From assembly GCA_947573135.1 (NCBI GenBank), contig CANPDU010000011.1, forward strand, positions 20,920 to 84,919: a stretch of DNA of 64,000 nt. Direction: 5' to 3'. Of the stretch, positions 36,513-46,125 are shown piece by piece. Numbering within the stretch: the first letter of the stretch is position 1; the number at the start of each line of letters is the position of its first letter. The notes beneath the pieces were generated by a model. The model saw nothing but the letters and a program-made list of their open reading frames with translations, had not been told where the DNA came from and ran no database searches. A program made the position numbers and the translations under genes. Origin of the DNA: an uncultured Bacteroidales bacterium (GTDB lineage: Bacteria > Bacteroidota > Bacteroidia > Bacteroidales > Muribaculaceae).

Positions 36513-36929
36513 ATGGCACAATATAAAAGTAAGGCTGTGACGGTAGGCCGTTCGGCAGAGTTTATTTCCGATAAATTTTCAGATCTCTCATCATTTGGCG
36601 CGGCTCTTGAGTCAATGCCGGAGGCTGATCGTGCGAAGGTCGGGGATGTAAAATTCGAGAAAGATTCGATCACAATTGATACAAAACAGGTAGGAGCGAT
36701 TCGTTTCAATGTGACCGAGCGCACTCCGTCACGGATAGTGATGAATGCAGTCGGATCGCCCGTACCTCTTGATCTGATTGTCAATCTGACATCTCTGGGC
36801 GCTGATTCAACCGAGATTGTGACGGTTATCGATGTCGAGATACCGGCTATGCTCCGTCCGATGATCGGCGGCGCAATGCAGAAAGCAGCAGACCAGTTCG
36901 GAGAACTGATGGCAAAACTCAATGTATAA
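36513..36929 (+). CDS. SRPBCC-fold protein
   Basis: A 138-residue cytosolic protein. The order of strands (SKAVTVGRSAEFISDKFSDLSSF ... VKFEKDSITID ... GAIRFNVTERTPSRIVMNAV ... ADSTEIVTVIDVEIP) and the long C-terminal helix (KAADQFGELMAKLN) fit the START/SRPBCC helix-grip fold, which binds small hydrophobic ligands. No enzyme motif is visible. It follows pyrE by 13 nt, an arrangement I believe is common in Bacteroidales, but a role in pyrimidine synthesis is not indicated by the sequence. Confidence 0.8.
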   Translation: MAQYKSKAVTVGRSAEFISDKFSDLSSFGAALESMPEADRAKVGDVKFEKDSITIDTKQVGAIRFNVTERTPSRIVMNAVGSPVPLDLIVNLTSLGADSTEIVTVIDVEIPAMLRPMIGGAMQKAADQFGELMAKLNV

Positions 36930-36943
36930 GTAATATTATTTTA

Positions 36944-37438
36944 GTGATCAAATATTTTTGTCTCTCCATCTCGCTTATCGCAGCTTTGCTTTTAGTGGCA
37001 GGCTGCGATCGCCTTGATAATCAGCGCATCCCTCCGGCGCCGGTCAATATTACCTTTGCCACGGTCGGAGACTGGAACGTGCAGGGTATAGGCGGTGCGC
37101 TTGATTATAAACGTTTTATCAAAGAGCAGCTTCTGCCTCCGGATTATCATTACTCGGCTCTGTCTGCCACCGGATTTGGCGGGATCCTGCTCGCCGGCGA
37201 TGTCAATGGCGAACCTGTCGCGTATGATCTGTCATGCCCTGTGGAGTGTAAACGGGATGTCCGTATTTTTGTAGATGCGGAAGCCATGGTAGCTGAGTGT
37301 CCGAAGTGTCATAGCACATATGATATTTTCTCGCTTGGCGGCCATCCTCTGTCGGGTCAGGCAGCCCGTGACGGTTTCGGGCTCAGACGATATAATGTCG
37401 GGCCGGGCAGAAACGAATATATGATTGTCAGCAATTAG
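36944..37438 (+). CDS. Rieske-like lipoprotein with an altered, four-cysteine site
   Basis: A 164-residue lipoprotein starting with GTG (36944); lipobox LLVAGC, Cys21. The C-terminal half resembles a Rieske domain in order and spacing, but the metal ligands differ. A normal Rieske site is C-x-H and C-x2-H about 16 residues apart; here the pairs are C98-x3-C102 and C119-x2-C122, the latter followed by His123 (CPKCHSTYDIFS). Four cysteines suit zinc or an all-Cys iron site better than a Rieske [2Fe-2S] cluster. It would sit in the periplasm on a membrane. It is last in the pyrE operon, followed by a strong terminator. The function is unknown. Confidence 0.75.
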   Translation: MIKYFCLSISLIAALLLVAGCDRLDNQRIPPAPVNITFATVGDWNVQGIGGALDYKRFIKEQLLPPDYHYSALSATGFGGILLAGDVNGEPVAYDLSCPVECKRDVRIFVDAEAMVAECPKCHSTYDIFSLGGHPLSGQAARDGFGLRRYNVGPGRNEYMIVSN

Positions 37439-37442
37439 CATA

Positions 37443-37470
37443 CAGGGCCGCACCGGATGGTGCGGCCCTG
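37443..37470. terminator. Bidirectional Rho-independent terminator
   Basis: Perfect 12-bp arms (37443-37454 and 37459-37470) enclose the tetraloop GGAT. A T-rich stretch follows on the plus strand. It lies between the convergent pyrE operon and the malic enzyme gene and probably serves both. Confidence 0.85.
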
Positions 37471-37498
37471 TTGTTATGTTAGATAGATATGTATGAGA

Positions 37499-38830
37499 TT
37501 ATTTGCACTCGCAGTGGTCTCCGTTGGGATCGAGAAGCTTTACTATATATGCGTCATTGTCCTCGATCAGTGTTGTCAGATGTGTTGCGTAAGCCTCATA
37601 GTCGGCTATCGGACGTCGGGCGGCTCCTGACTCTGCGGCGGCTTTTGCTATCGCAGGTGCAACGGTTTTCAGAAGACGTTTGTCAAACGGTTTAGGCAAA
37701 ATATAATCCGGTCCGAATGTCAGTTGTGACACTCCGTATGCACGGCAGAGAGATTCGGGTACTGTCTTTTTTGCAAGTGACGCGATAGAGCGTGCAGCGG
37801 CCACTTTCATGTCTTCGTTGATTTCACTTGCCCGGCAATCGAGAGCGGCACGGAAAATGTAGGGAAAGCCGAGCACGTTGTTGATCTGATTGGGATAGTC
37901 GGAGCGGCCTGTGGCGAAGATAAGATCTTTGCGTGTCTCGGTCGCGGTTTCGTAAGCGATTTCGGGATTGGGGTTGGCAAGCGCGAAGACAATCGGACGC
38001 GGAGCCATTGAGGCGAGCATCGCGGGAGTCATAACGTCGGCGACTGAAAGGCCGAGGAACACATCGGCTCCTTTGAGAGCTTCGGCTAATGTTGTGACAG
38101 GAAGGTCTGTGGCGAATTCACGCTTCTGAGGATTGATATCTTTGCGCGAGGCGGAGATCACACCTTTGCTGTCGCACATTATTATATTCTCTTTCCTGAC
38201 ACCGAGATGGGTATAGAGCCGTGTGCATGAGATTGCGGCGGCTCCGGCGCCGTTGACGACAACGCGGACATCATCGATATTCTTGTTCTGGATCTCGAGG
38301 GCGTTGAGCAGCGCGGCTCCGCTCACAATAGCTGTGCCGTGCTGGTCGTCGTGCATAACCGGAATATCGCATTCACGTTTCAATCTGTCTTCGATTTCAA
38401 AACACTCCGGAGCTTTTATGTCCTCGAGGTTTATACCTCCGAATGTTGTGGACATCGCTTTAACGGCAGAGACAAAGCGATCGGGATCATGTTCGTCGAT
38501 TTCGATGTCGTAGCAGTCGAGACCGGCAAATATTTTGAATAACAGCGCCTTGCCTTCCATCACCGGTTTTGAGGCTGCCGCGCCGATATTTCCGAGGCCG
38601 AGGACTGCGGTGCCGTTGGAAATCACGGCGACAAGGTTGGCCTTGTTTGTGTAGAGATAAGCGTCGTCTGCGTTTTTTTCGATTTCTTTGCATGGATAAG
38701 CCACGCCAGGGGAATATGCCAGCGAAAGATCGTCGGGGCTTGATGTAGATTTGGTTGCGACTGTTTCAAGTTTACCCGGAATAGGGTAACGGTGATAGCT
38801 CAAGGCTTCTTCTTTGATATCTTTAGACAT
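37499..38830 (-). CDS. Malic enzyme, single-domain form without phosphotransacetylase domain
   Basis: A 443-residue cytosolic enzyme converting malate to pyruvate and CO2 with NAD or NADP. It has the malic N-domain ([47 protein letters not shown]), the metal-binding region ([13 protein letters not shown]) and a nucleotide-binding domain ([17 protein letters not shown]). MaeB-type enzymes often carry an additional phosphotransacetylase-like domain and reach about 750 residues; here the chain ends soon after the malic domains in a Cys-containing tail (GDHCECK). Cofactor preference is not clear from sequence. It is monocistronic with a promoter box at 38895-38902. Confidence 0.94.
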   Translation of the reverse strand: MSKDIKEEALSYHRYPIPGKLETVATKSTSSPDDLSLAYSPGVAYPCKEIEKNADDAYLYTNKANLVAVISNGTAVLGLGNIGAAASKPVMEGKALLFKIFAGLDCYDIEIDEHDPDRFVSAVKAMSTTFGGINLEDIKAPECFEIEDRLKRECDIPVMHDDQHGTAIVSGAALLNALEIQNKNIDDVRVVVNGAGAAAISCTRLYTHLGVRKENIIMCDSKGVISASRKDINPQKREFATDLPVTTLAEALKGADVFLGLSVADVMTPAMLASMAPRPIVFALANPNPEIAYETATETRKDLIFATGRSDYPNQINNVLGFPYIFRAALDCRASEINEDMKVAAARSIASLAKKTVPESLCRAYGVSQLTFGPDYILPKPFDKRLLKTVAPAIAKAAAESGAARRPIADYEAYATHLTTLIEDNDAYIVKLLDPNGDHCECK

Positions 38831-38894
38831 ATTGACGTGTTTTATGTTACCGTTTTAATAACGAACAAACATTAAGTAGTGTTTATTTGCCTTA

Positions 38895-38902
38895 CAAAGG
38901 TA
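38895..38902 (-). promoter_or_regulatory. -7 promoter box for the malic enzyme gene
   Basis: On the minus strand this reads TACCTTTG, giving a start near 38888 and a leader of about 58 nt. No clear -33 element. Confidence 0.5.
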
Positions 38903-39002
38903 CAAAAAAAGTATTTATGAGGACACCCGCTACATATAAAGTTTTTTGTCAGGGCCGGTTAATCCTTTCGCAGTGTGATATGTCTAAGAGAGAAAAAAGA
39001 TC

Positions 39003-39620
39003 ATGAAAAAGATAGTGGCATTAATATTTCTGGTTCTTGCGCTTGGCGGCGGTGAGGCCGCAGGACATAACCGTCACGGCGGACACCGCGGTCATGGTGT
39101 ATATGAACAGCGTTGCTGTCACGACAAGACTGCATATTTTGTGTCAGATGATAAAGTTTTCTATGAAGGAAATGAAATCAAGGGCGCCTCGGCGTCAAGT
39201 TTCAGAGTACTGAGTGACGGCTATGCGGAGGATGACTGGAGTGTATATTATTGCGGAGAGAAAATAAAGGGTGCGACAAGCGATTCGTTTAAAGTTTTAA
39301 ACTATGGCTATGCGAGAGATAACTGGAGCGTGTATTACAACGGTACAAAGATAGACGGAGCTTCGGCTGACGGTTTCAGAGTTCTCACAGACCGGTATGC
39401 AAAGGATGCTTGGAACGTGTATTATGACGGGCATAAAATTGACGGAGCTTCGGCTGATAGTTTCAAAGTGTTGCGCGGCGGCTATGCCAAAGACACTTGG
39501 AACGTGTATTTCGGCGCAGAGAAGATCAAGGGCGCGTCGCCCGACGGCTTCAAAGTGCTGCGCGGCGGTTATGCTAAAGATGACTGGAATACATATTACT
39601 ACGGGCGAAAAATCGGCTGA
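39003..39620 (+). CDS. Exported DKNYY-repeat protein
   Basis: A 205-residue protein with a signal peptide (KKIVALIFLVLALGGGEAAG) and a short His/Gly-rich stretch (HNRHGGHRGHG). From residue 74 come four exact-length 29-residue repeats of the pattern YAKDxWxVYYxGxKIxGASxDxFKVLxxG, preceded by one diverged unit and followed by a partial one. This is the DKNYY repeat family, which has no known activity and occurs in surface or periplasmic proteins. The repeats are likely stacked beta units. No strong promoter box is visible upstream; the gene is not part of an operon. Confidence 0.85.
   Translation: MKKIVALIFLVLALGGGEAAGHNRHGGHRGHGVYEQRCCHDKTAYFVSDDKVFYEGNEIKGASASSFRVLSDGYAEDDWSVYYCGEKIKGATSDSFKVLNYGYARDNWSVYYNGTKIDGASADGFRVLTDRYAKDAWNVYYDGHKIDGASADSFKVLRGGYAKDTWNVYFGAEKIKGASPDGFKVLRGGYAKDDWNTYYYGRKIG
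39222..39569 (+). repeat. Four tandem 87-nt units inside the DKNYY gene
   Basis: Four consecutive in-frame units of 87 nt encode the 29-residue repeats. Units 3 and 4 are closest in DNA sequence, so recombination between them could change copy number. Confidence 0.8.
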
Positions 39621-39682
39621 CAGATATGACAGGCTGATCGTACAAAGTTGGGGAAAATGTTGGTTCGGACATTGTAAAGTTG

Positions 39683-39690
39683 TAAATTTG
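39683..39690 (+). promoter_or_regulatory. -7 promoter box for ilvA
   Basis: TAAATTTG matches the consensus. The leader to the ATG at 39717 would be about 20 nt, too short for a leader-peptide attenuator. Confidence 0.5.
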
Positions 39691-39716
39691 CAGCGCTAAC
39701 AAATCTACATACAGCC

Positions 39717-40913
39717 ATGTTGGAAATAAGTGAAATTTTTAATGCGGCCGCAGTGCTTAAAAATGTGGCACGCAAAACGGCGATCATACCGGCTCCGCGT
39801 ATTAATCCCGAAGCGGAAGTCTATCTGAAAACAGAAAACCTTCAGCTGACAGGATCGTTCAAGCTGCGCGGTGCATATTACAAAATATCCCAGCTCACAG
39901 AAGAAGAAAAGGCTCGCGGCGTTATCGCCTGTTCTGCCGGCAACCACGCTCAGGGAGTGGCGCTAGGCGCGACTCACAACGGCATCAAGGCGCTGATCTG
40001 TCTGCCAGCCGGCGCTCCGATGTCGAAGATCGAAGCGACGAAAAGCTACGGAGCCGACGTCTGTCTTGTGCCGGGAGTCTATGATGACGCATATGCCAAG
40101 GCGATACAGTTGCGCGACGAGCACGGCTACACGTTTGTTCATCCGTTCGATGATCCGAAGGTGATAGCCGGTCAGGGCACGATAGGTCTTGAAATACTCG
40201 AGCAGATGCCCGACGTGGAGGCGGTGATAGTGCCGATCGGAGGCGGAGGGCTGATTTCGGGCGTAGCATTCGCGATAAAGACACTCCGTCCGGAGATCAA
40301 GGTCTACGGCGTTCAGTCGTCTGGCGCCCCGTCGATGGCAACATCTCTTCAGGAAGGCGCCATCCAGCATCTTAATAATGTATCAACAATCGCAGACGGT
40401 ATAGCAGTGAAGGAGCCGGGGGTGAACACCTTCGAACTCTGCAACCGCTATGTCGACGAGGTAGTGACTGTCAGCGACGAAGAGATCGCCGCTGCGATTC
40501 TCGCTCTGATCGAGCAGCAGAAGCTCGTGGCAGAAGGAGCAGGAGCTGTGTCGGTGGCAGCTGCAATGTTCAATAAAGTGCCGATCAAGGGCAAAAAGAC
40601 TGTCTGCCTCGTTTCGGGCGGCAATATTGATGTCAATACGCTGAGCCGAGTGATCACGCGCGGTCTGTCGAAGAGCGGACGTAACTACTCGTTTATCATA
40701 GATCTTGACGATAAGCCGGGTCAGTTGTCGGGTGTTTGTAACGTAGTGGCACAGCAGGGCGGAAATGTCATCTCTGTGGCGCATGAACGCATCAACACAA
40801 GTTCGGCGATTAACGGTTGCACCATCAGGATGGAGCTTGAAACCCGCGATCACGACCATATCAAGTCGATCCGTCAGGCTTTGACTGATGCCGGTTATAA
40901 GGTGATGAACTGA
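39717..40913 (+). CDS. ilvA: Threonine ammonia-lyase (threonine dehydratase)
   Basis: A 398-residue pyridoxal-phosphate enzyme that deaminates threonine to 2-oxobutanoate, the first step towards isoleucine. The PLP lysine is K49 in LTGSFKLRGA; SAGNHAQGVA and the phosphate-binding GGGGLISG are also present. The C-terminus (about 325-398, YSFIIDLDDKPGQLSGVCNVV) is one ACT domain, which may allow amino-acid feedback. The short, single-ACT form is common in Bacteroidetes; it may be biosynthetic or catabolic (tdcB-like), and no ilv neighbours help decide. It is monocistronic and followed by a strong terminator. Confidence 0.94.
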   Translation: MLEISEIFNAAAVLKNVARKTAIIPAPRINPEAEVYLKTENLQLTGSFKLRGAYYKISQLTEEEKARGVIACSAGNHAQGVALGATHNGIKALICLPAGAPMSKIEATKSYGADVCLVPGVYDDAYAKAIQLRDEHGYTFVHPFDDPKVIAGQGTIGLEILEQMPDVEAVIVPIGGGGLISGVAFAIKTLRPEIKVYGVQSSGAPSMATSLQEGAIQHLNNVSTIADGIAVKEPGVNTFELCNRYVDEVVTVSDEEIAAAILALIEQQKLVAEGAGAVSVAAAMFNKVPIKGKKTVCLVSGGNIDVNTLSRVITRGLSKSGRNYSFIIDLDDKPGQLSGVCNVVAQQGGNVISVAHERINTSSAINGCTIRMELETRDHDHIKSIRQALTDAGYKVMN

Positions 40914-40956
40914 GCGGCATTTGTGATGATATAATCAGCCGTTAAAAAGATTTAAG

Positions 40957-40987
40957 GCTGCATCCTTTTCGGGATGCAGCTTTTTTT
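40957..40987 (+). terminator. Rho-independent terminator of ilvA
   Basis: GCTGCATCC (40957-40965) pairs with GGATGCAGC (40972-40980) around a 6-nt loop, directly followed by seven T. Confidence 0.92.
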
Positions 40988-41082
40988 ATTGCCGGAGGTG
41001 TTACGCATCCGGATGAAAAAAGCCGCGATTGTAAATTAATATTATTTAACTAAAAATGAGAAGGGGTAAAAGAAAGATGTTG

Positions 41083-41090
41083 TATTTTTG
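41083..41090 (+). promoter_or_regulatory. -7 promoter box of PUL 2 with a long leader
   Basis: TATTTTTG matches TAnnTTTG. The start would be near 41097, leaving a leader of about 107 nt before the susC-like ATG at 41204, much longer than for other genes here. The leader contains a small GTCC/GGAC hairpin near 41134-41146. No -33 element is clear. Confidence 0.5.
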
Positions 41091-41203
41091 TGAAAAAATA
41101 TAAATGCAGATAGGATAAATATCCTGATAACATTGTCCCAAAAGGACGTGCGATTACGATAACTAATTAAATATCACATTATTAATCCTTAAATTCTATT
41201 TCT

Positions 41204-44200
41204 ATGCGCTATCCAAGCGAAACAAACACTAAAAGCATAGTCAGCAGTGTCAGGACGGCATTGGTGGCTTTGACAATGCTTATTATGTGTTCGTTTACAG
41301 CTTCAGCCCAATGGGGAGGGGTAGTATCGGGTTTTGTCTATGACGAAGCCGGAGAACCGTTGCCCGGAGTTTCTGTAGTTGTAAAAGGTAAATCTACCGC
41401 CGCGGTTTCGACCGATATCGACGGTATGTATAAAATCAATGTCCCGGCTGACGGTACACTCGTCTTCAGCTATGTAGGAATGCTTCCGGAGGAAGTCAAG
41501 GTCGGAGGTAAATCCAAGATCGATGTAACGCTCAAAGAAGACACTCAGCTACTCGACGAAGTGGTAGTGGTCGGTTATGGTCAGCAGAAAAAGGTGACTA
41601 TGACCGGAGCGGTTTCGGCCATCGGAGCGAGAGACATCGTCAAGACCACAGGCACAAACCTGTCGCAGTCGCTCGTCGGCAAGCTTCCGGGTGTGATCAC
41701 GATGCAGACCAGCGGTCGCCCCGGCAGCGACGGAGTGTCGCTTCTTGTGCGAGGTTATTCGTCATATAATGACAGCGGAACCGTGCTGTGTATTATCGAC
41801 GGTGTAGAGCGCGGCAGCGACGGCCTTTCAGCAATCGATCCGAACGAAGTCGAGTCAATCTCGGTGCTGAAAGACGCTGCATCGTGTGCGATCTACGGTA
41901 TGAAGGCCAATAACGGTGTAATCATCATCACAACCAAGAAAGGTCAGGAAGGTAAAGCCAATGTGAACTATCGCGGCACTGTCACCTTCAACAAACCGAC
42001 GGCTATCCCGGAGATGATGAACGGCACACAGTATATGCAGTGGTATAATCTTGCACAGACCCTTGACGGTGTCAGTCCCGAAAGTGTCAGATTTACGCCG
42101 GAGATGATTGCCGCTACCTATAACGGCGATCTTACCGACGGCATCGAAAATACCGACTGGCTTTCACCGATGAAGAAAACTACGCTGAGCACCCAGCATA
42201 ACCTGACCGTCACCGGTGGTACGCAGAATGCCCATTATTTTATGTCAGGCGGCTTTATGAAGCAGAACGGTAATCTCAAAGGACACACATATCAGCGCGG
42301 TAACTTCCGCACGAATGTCGACGCCAAGGTGGCCAACTCACTGACTGTTCAGTTCAGCGCAGCCGGCATCATCGCAGACAGCGATTATCCTTCTGGTCAG
42401 ACCTATGCCACAAGCTATGGCGGCTATTCGCTCGAAAACCAGATGCTCTATTCGGCACCCTATATTCCGAAGACATATTATATGGGCGATCCGTCAGCTC
42501 CGGAATACGGAATGCCGACGACCGGTTTCCGCGATACGGGCCACAACCCCGAATATGCTCCCGGCAATTCAGGTTTCTCGAAATCGCGCCGCGTGACCAT
42601 CAATACTTCGGGACGCGTAGACTGGGACACGCCGTTCCTTCCCGGGCTCAAGGCATCGTTTTTCTTCGCCTGGGACTGGTATGATCTCAGCAGCAAAACA
42701 TTTGCCTACACATATAAGGTTATGTCCTGGAACCCGAGCACCCAGACTTATGCCAAACGAAACTGCGCGGCACTGATGGAAACCGGCAACATGAATGTCG
42801 GCGATCAGAAAAATCAGAAAGTTGTGCTCCGTCCTTCAATCAGTTATCATAATAAATTTGCGGGCGTCCATAACGTCGATGCTCTTGTGCTGTATGAGCA
42901 GACCCAGCAGCGTTCGTCACTCATGAGCGCATCACGACTGAACTTCCCGTTCCGGGAGCTGCCCTATCTGAGTCAGGGTACAGAACTTGATCCGAATATC
43001 AACAAAGCCAACTCAGAGTCAGCCGGTCTGACGACGATCAAAGGCTGGGCAGGCCGTGTAAGTTACAACTATGATGAGAAGTATCTTGCCGAGTTTGCTT
43101 TCCGCTATGACGGATCGTATATCTTCCAGCCCAAAAAACGCTGGGGCTTCTTCCCGTCGATATCTGCCGGTTGGGTGGTTTCGAAAGAAAACTGGTTCAG
43201 AGAAGCGGCAGGCACCAATATCGATTTCCTGAAGATCCGCGGATCAGTAGGTCTGACGGGTAATGACAACACGGCCGCATGGCTCTACCGCAAGAATTAT
43301 GTCAAGGCACTCGGTGTGGCGGCTTTCGGCACGACTCCGTCAGGCGCAAGCGTGCTCTATTCGAACTCGGCATATCTGCAGGATAATCTGACATGGGAGA
43401 AATGCCGGTCGTTCAATATCGGAGCCGAACTTATCATGTGGCACGGACTGCTGGGTGTCGAAGCCGATTACTTCTATAAGTATACATATGATATCCTCAC
43501 CAGTGTTCCCGGTTCGACCTATGCTCCGTCGCTCGGCAACAACTATCCGAGTGTCGATCCGACCGGACGTTTCGACAACCGCGGTTTCGAACTCGTGCTC
43601 CGTCACACTAACCGTATCGGCAAAGTCGGCTACACAGTCAACGCCAACCTGACCTGGGCCCACAACCGGGTGCTCCGCCGGACTGAGAGTGCAGGCGTGC
43701 TTCCCTGGCAGAGCGGTATCGGCGGTTCTATCGGCCGTGTGATGGGTTTCAGAGCTCTCGGCCTGTATCAGACACAGGAACAGATCGACAACATGCCGAA
43801 ACCAATCAATCAGACTCCGCGGCTTGGCGATATCATCTATGAGGATCTGAACGGCGACGGCAGAATCACATCAGACGACCAGACATGGATTGCACGCAGT
43901 GCTCGTCCGGAAATGATGTTCGCCCTTAACGCAGAAGCCAACTGGAACGGTTTTGATATCGCGATGCAGTTCTCAGGCGCGGCACTATGCGACAAGATGC
44001 TTGGTTCGGGCGTGAGCGATTTCTGTCCTCTAACCCGTCCGTGGTACGGCAACTGGGATAATTCGCCGCTCTATCTCGTGGAAGGATCATGGCGTCCTGA
44101 CAACACAGACGCCGAATATCCGCGTCTATCGGTAGCAGGCAATGCTCAGAACTCGTATATATCCACCTACTGGAAGCGCAACGGCGCCTATCTGCGACTA

Positions 44201-44401
44201 AAGAACCTGACCATAGGCTATACACTTCCTCAGAAAGTCATCAAGAAGGCCGGTCTGTCGAATGTCCGTCTGTTTGCGTCGGGAGTCAATCTCTTTACGA
44301 TCACAGATTTCAAATATCTTGATCCTGAGAGCGGCAATTATACGTGGGCATTCTATCCGCAGCAGCGAACCTTCACTGTGGGTCTTGACCTCTCGTTCTA
44401 A
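41204..44401 (+). CDS. SusC-like TonB-dependent outer-membrane transporter (PUL 2)
   Basis: A 1065-residue protein. After a long N-terminal signal region come the carboxypeptidase-like domain (VVSGFVYDEAGEPLPGVSVVVKG), the DEVVVVGYGQQ TonB-box-like element, the plug (LVRGYSSYNDSG, IYGMKANNGVIIITTKKG) and the barrel ending in VGLDLSF. It would import oligosaccharides released at the surface. It is closer in style to the longer SusC/RagA group than the PUL 1 copy. The SusD partner follows 29 nt later (real start). I see no sigma or anti-sigma pair, hybrid kinase or SusR-like regulator next to it. Confidence 0.97.
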   Translation: MRYPSETNTKSIVSSVRTALVALTMLIMCSFTASAQWGGVVSGFVYDEAGEPLPGVSVVVKGKSTAAVSTDIDGMYKINVPADGTLVFSYVGMLPEEVKVGGKSKIDVTLKEDTQLLDEVVVVGYGQQKKVTMTGAVSAIGARDIVKTTGTNLSQSLVGKLPGVITMQTSGRPGSDGVSLLVRGYSSYNDSGTVLCIIDGVERGSDGLSAIDPNEVESISVLKDAASCAIYGMKANNGVIIITTKKGQEGKANVNYRGTVTFNKPTAIPEMMNGTQYMQWYNLAQTLDGVSPESVRFTPEMIAATYNGDLTDGIENTDWLSPMKKTTLSTQHNLTVTGGTQNAHYFMSGGFMKQNGNLKGHTYQRGNFRTNVDAKVANSLTVQFSAAGIIADSDYPSGQTYATSYGGYSLENQMLYSAPYIPKTYYMGDPSAPEYGMPTTGFRDTGHNPEYAPGNSGFSKSRRVTINTSGRVDWDTPFLPGLKASFFFAWDWYDLSSKTFAYTYKVMSWNPSTQTYAKRNCAALMETGNMNVGDQKNQKVVLRPSISYHNKFAGVHNVDALVLYEQTQQRSSLMSASRLNFPFRELPYLSQGTELDPNINKANSESAGLTTIKGWAGRVSYNYDEKYLAEFAFRYDGSYIFQPKKRWGFFPSISAGWVVSKENWFREAAGTNIDFLKIRGSVGLTGNDNTAAWLYRKNYVKALGVAAFGTTPSGASVLYSNSAYLQDNLTWEKCRSFNIGAELIMWHGLLGVEADYFYKYTYDILTSVPGSTYAPSLGNNYPSVDPTGRFDNRGFELVLRHTNRIGKVGYTVNANLTWAHNRVLRRTESAGVLPWQSGIGGSIGRVMGFRALGLYQTQEQIDNMPKPINQTPRLGDIIYEDLNGDGRITSDDQTWIARSARPEMMFALNAEANWNGFDIAMQFSGAALCDKMLGSGVSDFCPLTRPWYGNWDNSPLYLVEGSWRPDNTDAEYPRLSVAGNAQNSYISTYWKRNGAYLRLKNLTIGYTLPQKVIKKAGLSNVRLFASGVNLFTITDFKYLDPESGNYTWAFYPQQRTFTVGLDLSF

Positions 44402-44430
44402 TGTCAATACATATAAAATATAAAACAGAT

Positions 44431-46107
44431 ATGAAAAAATATATATTAGGACTGACTGCGGCGCTTGCACTGGCGGCAACGTCGTGCGACGATCTCGAGG
44501 TTGATCCTACCGGTTTCTACAGTGAGAGTGTCGCCTATGCGTCAGTCGAAAATCTTGACATGGTAGTCAAGTATTTCTATGCGACATTCCATAATGTCGC
44601 CGACATCGAAACAGGCAGTGGGATGACCTCGATTGATGACGGAGTATCGGATCTTCTGAAAGCCTCATGGTACAATGTGGGGGGCGGAGCGTTCAACAAG
44701 CTCTTCTTTCAGGACAATTATGTCACAGTCGAAAGTAACTTCCGCAGCAATTGGGGATCGATGTACAACTTTATCCGCATTATCAACCAGTTTCTCGACG
44801 ACTATAACCGAGGCATGATCAGACTGCCGGAAAACGAAGTCGCTCCGCGCATTGCCGAAGCGCGTTTTATCCGCGCATTCGCATATCAGGAACTTATCGC
44901 CCGTCACGGCGGTGTGATACTGCGCACCGAAGAAGACGGTGTCGATGACCATCATCAGAACAACAAGGCCCGCATGACGACAGCCGAAAGCTGGGATTTT
45001 GTGATCAAAGAGTATGCAGAAGCAGCAAAATCGCTTCCGGAGTCATGGAATGCAAGTGATAACGGACGTATCACAAAAGGTGCGGCCTACGGCATGATGG
45101 CCCGCGCAGCTCTTTTTGCCGAGCGCTGGGACGATGCGATCGCCGCTGCAGACGAAGTGATCGGAAGCGGTCAGTACAGTCTGATGCCTGGCACAACGGT
45201 CGACGACTACAATAAAATATTTGAGAACGCCGGCAATTCGGAACTCATACTACCGATATACTTTGCGGTAGGCGACAAACAGCACGCATGGAATTCGTGG
45301 GTAGGCCCCAACACTGACGCAATTCTTGCTACCGACACAGAGTCGGGTGCAGGCGTCACGCCTACGGAGGAATATGCGTCGTCGTTCGAAATCAAGGTCA
45401 ATGACAAGTGGGAAGATTTCAGCTGGGATAATCTCGCAAGCTATGGCAACGAGCCCTATCTCAACCGTGATCCGCGCTTCTATGCTTCAATCCTCTATAA
45501 CGGCTGTGAGTGGAAAGGCCGCAAACTCGAACTCTACGAAGGCGGTTCGGACGGCTTCATGCCCTATACCGGTCTGCCCATCCGCGACAATGTCCACTAT
45601 ACGTCGACAGGTTATCTTATCCGTAAATTCCTGACTAAAAAGACGTATAATTATACAAATACGCTCAGCGACCAGCTGTGGCCGGAAATGCGTCTTGCCG
45701 AGATTTATCTGATTCGTTCGGAAGCTTATGCCCGCAAAGGTTCGTGGAGCGAAGCCTATCTCGACCTCAACGCTATCCGTCACCGTGTCGGTCTGACAGA
45801 CAAAGATCAGACGTCAAGCTGGGAAGATTATCTCGTCGATCTGCAGAAAGAACGCATCTGCGAGCTCGGCATAGAAGGTCACCGCTACAATGACATAATA
45901 CGCTGGAACAAACATCAGCAGATACTCAACGGACAGCGGGTGCATGGAATTCACATTACGAAGAATGATGACGAAACATTCAACTATGAAGTTGTCGAAT
46001 GCGATCTCCAGGACCGCAAGTTCCCGGTCAAGTATTCAATATTCCCCATTCCTTACAGTGAGATTCACGCCAATCCTCTGTGTGAACAAAACGAACTTTG
46101 GAAGTAA
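44431..46107 (+). CDS. SusD/RagB-like surface glycan-binding lipoprotein (PUL 2)
   Basis: About 558 residues from ATG 44431, which gives MKKYILGLTAALALAATSC with a lipobox; the frame is open to 44401 but that part has no signal character. SusD features include EARFIRAFAYQELIARHGGVIL, AYGMMARAALFAERWDDAI, and the end LAEIYLIRSEAYARKG ... LQKERICELGIEGHRYNDIIRWNK. It forms the lid of the preceding SusC. The next lipoprotein gene starts 18 nt downstream. Confidence 0.96.
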   Translation: MKKYILGLTAALALAATSCDDLEVDPTGFYSESVAYASVENLDMVVKYFYATFHNVADIETGSGMTSIDDGVSDLLKASWYNVGGGAFNKLFFQDNYVTVESNFRSNWGSMYNFIRIINQFLDDYNRGMIRLPENEVAPRIAEARFIRAFAYQELIARHGGVILRTEEDGVDDHHQNNKARMTTAESWDFVIKEYAEAAKSLPESWNASDNGRITKGAAYGMMARAALFAERWDDAIAAADEVIGSGQYSLMPGTTVDDYNKIFENAGNSELILPIYFAVGDKQHAWNSWVGPNTDAILATDTESGAGVTPTEEYASSFEIKVNDKWEDFSWDNLASYGNEPYLNRDPRFYASILYNGCEWKGRKLELYEGGSDGFMPYTGLPIRDNVHYTSTGYLIRKFLTKKTYNYTNTLSDQLWPEMRLAEIYLIRSEAYARKGSWSEAYLDLNAIRHRVGLTDKDQTSSWEDYLVDLQKERICELGIEGHRYNDIIRWNKHQQILNGQRVHGIHITKNDDETFNYEVVECDLQDRKFPVKYSIFPIPYSEIHANPLCEQNELWK

Positions 46108-46125
46108 TTTTAACACAACAATTCT

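Noticed and set aside
36429..36922. Open frame of 164 codons antisense to pyrE end and the SRPBCC gene
   Set aside because: It spans the boundary of two supported plus-strand genes and shows no domain.
39222..39569. Tandem 87-nt repeat considered as a non-coding satellite
   Set aside because: The units are in frame and encode the DKNYY protein repeats.
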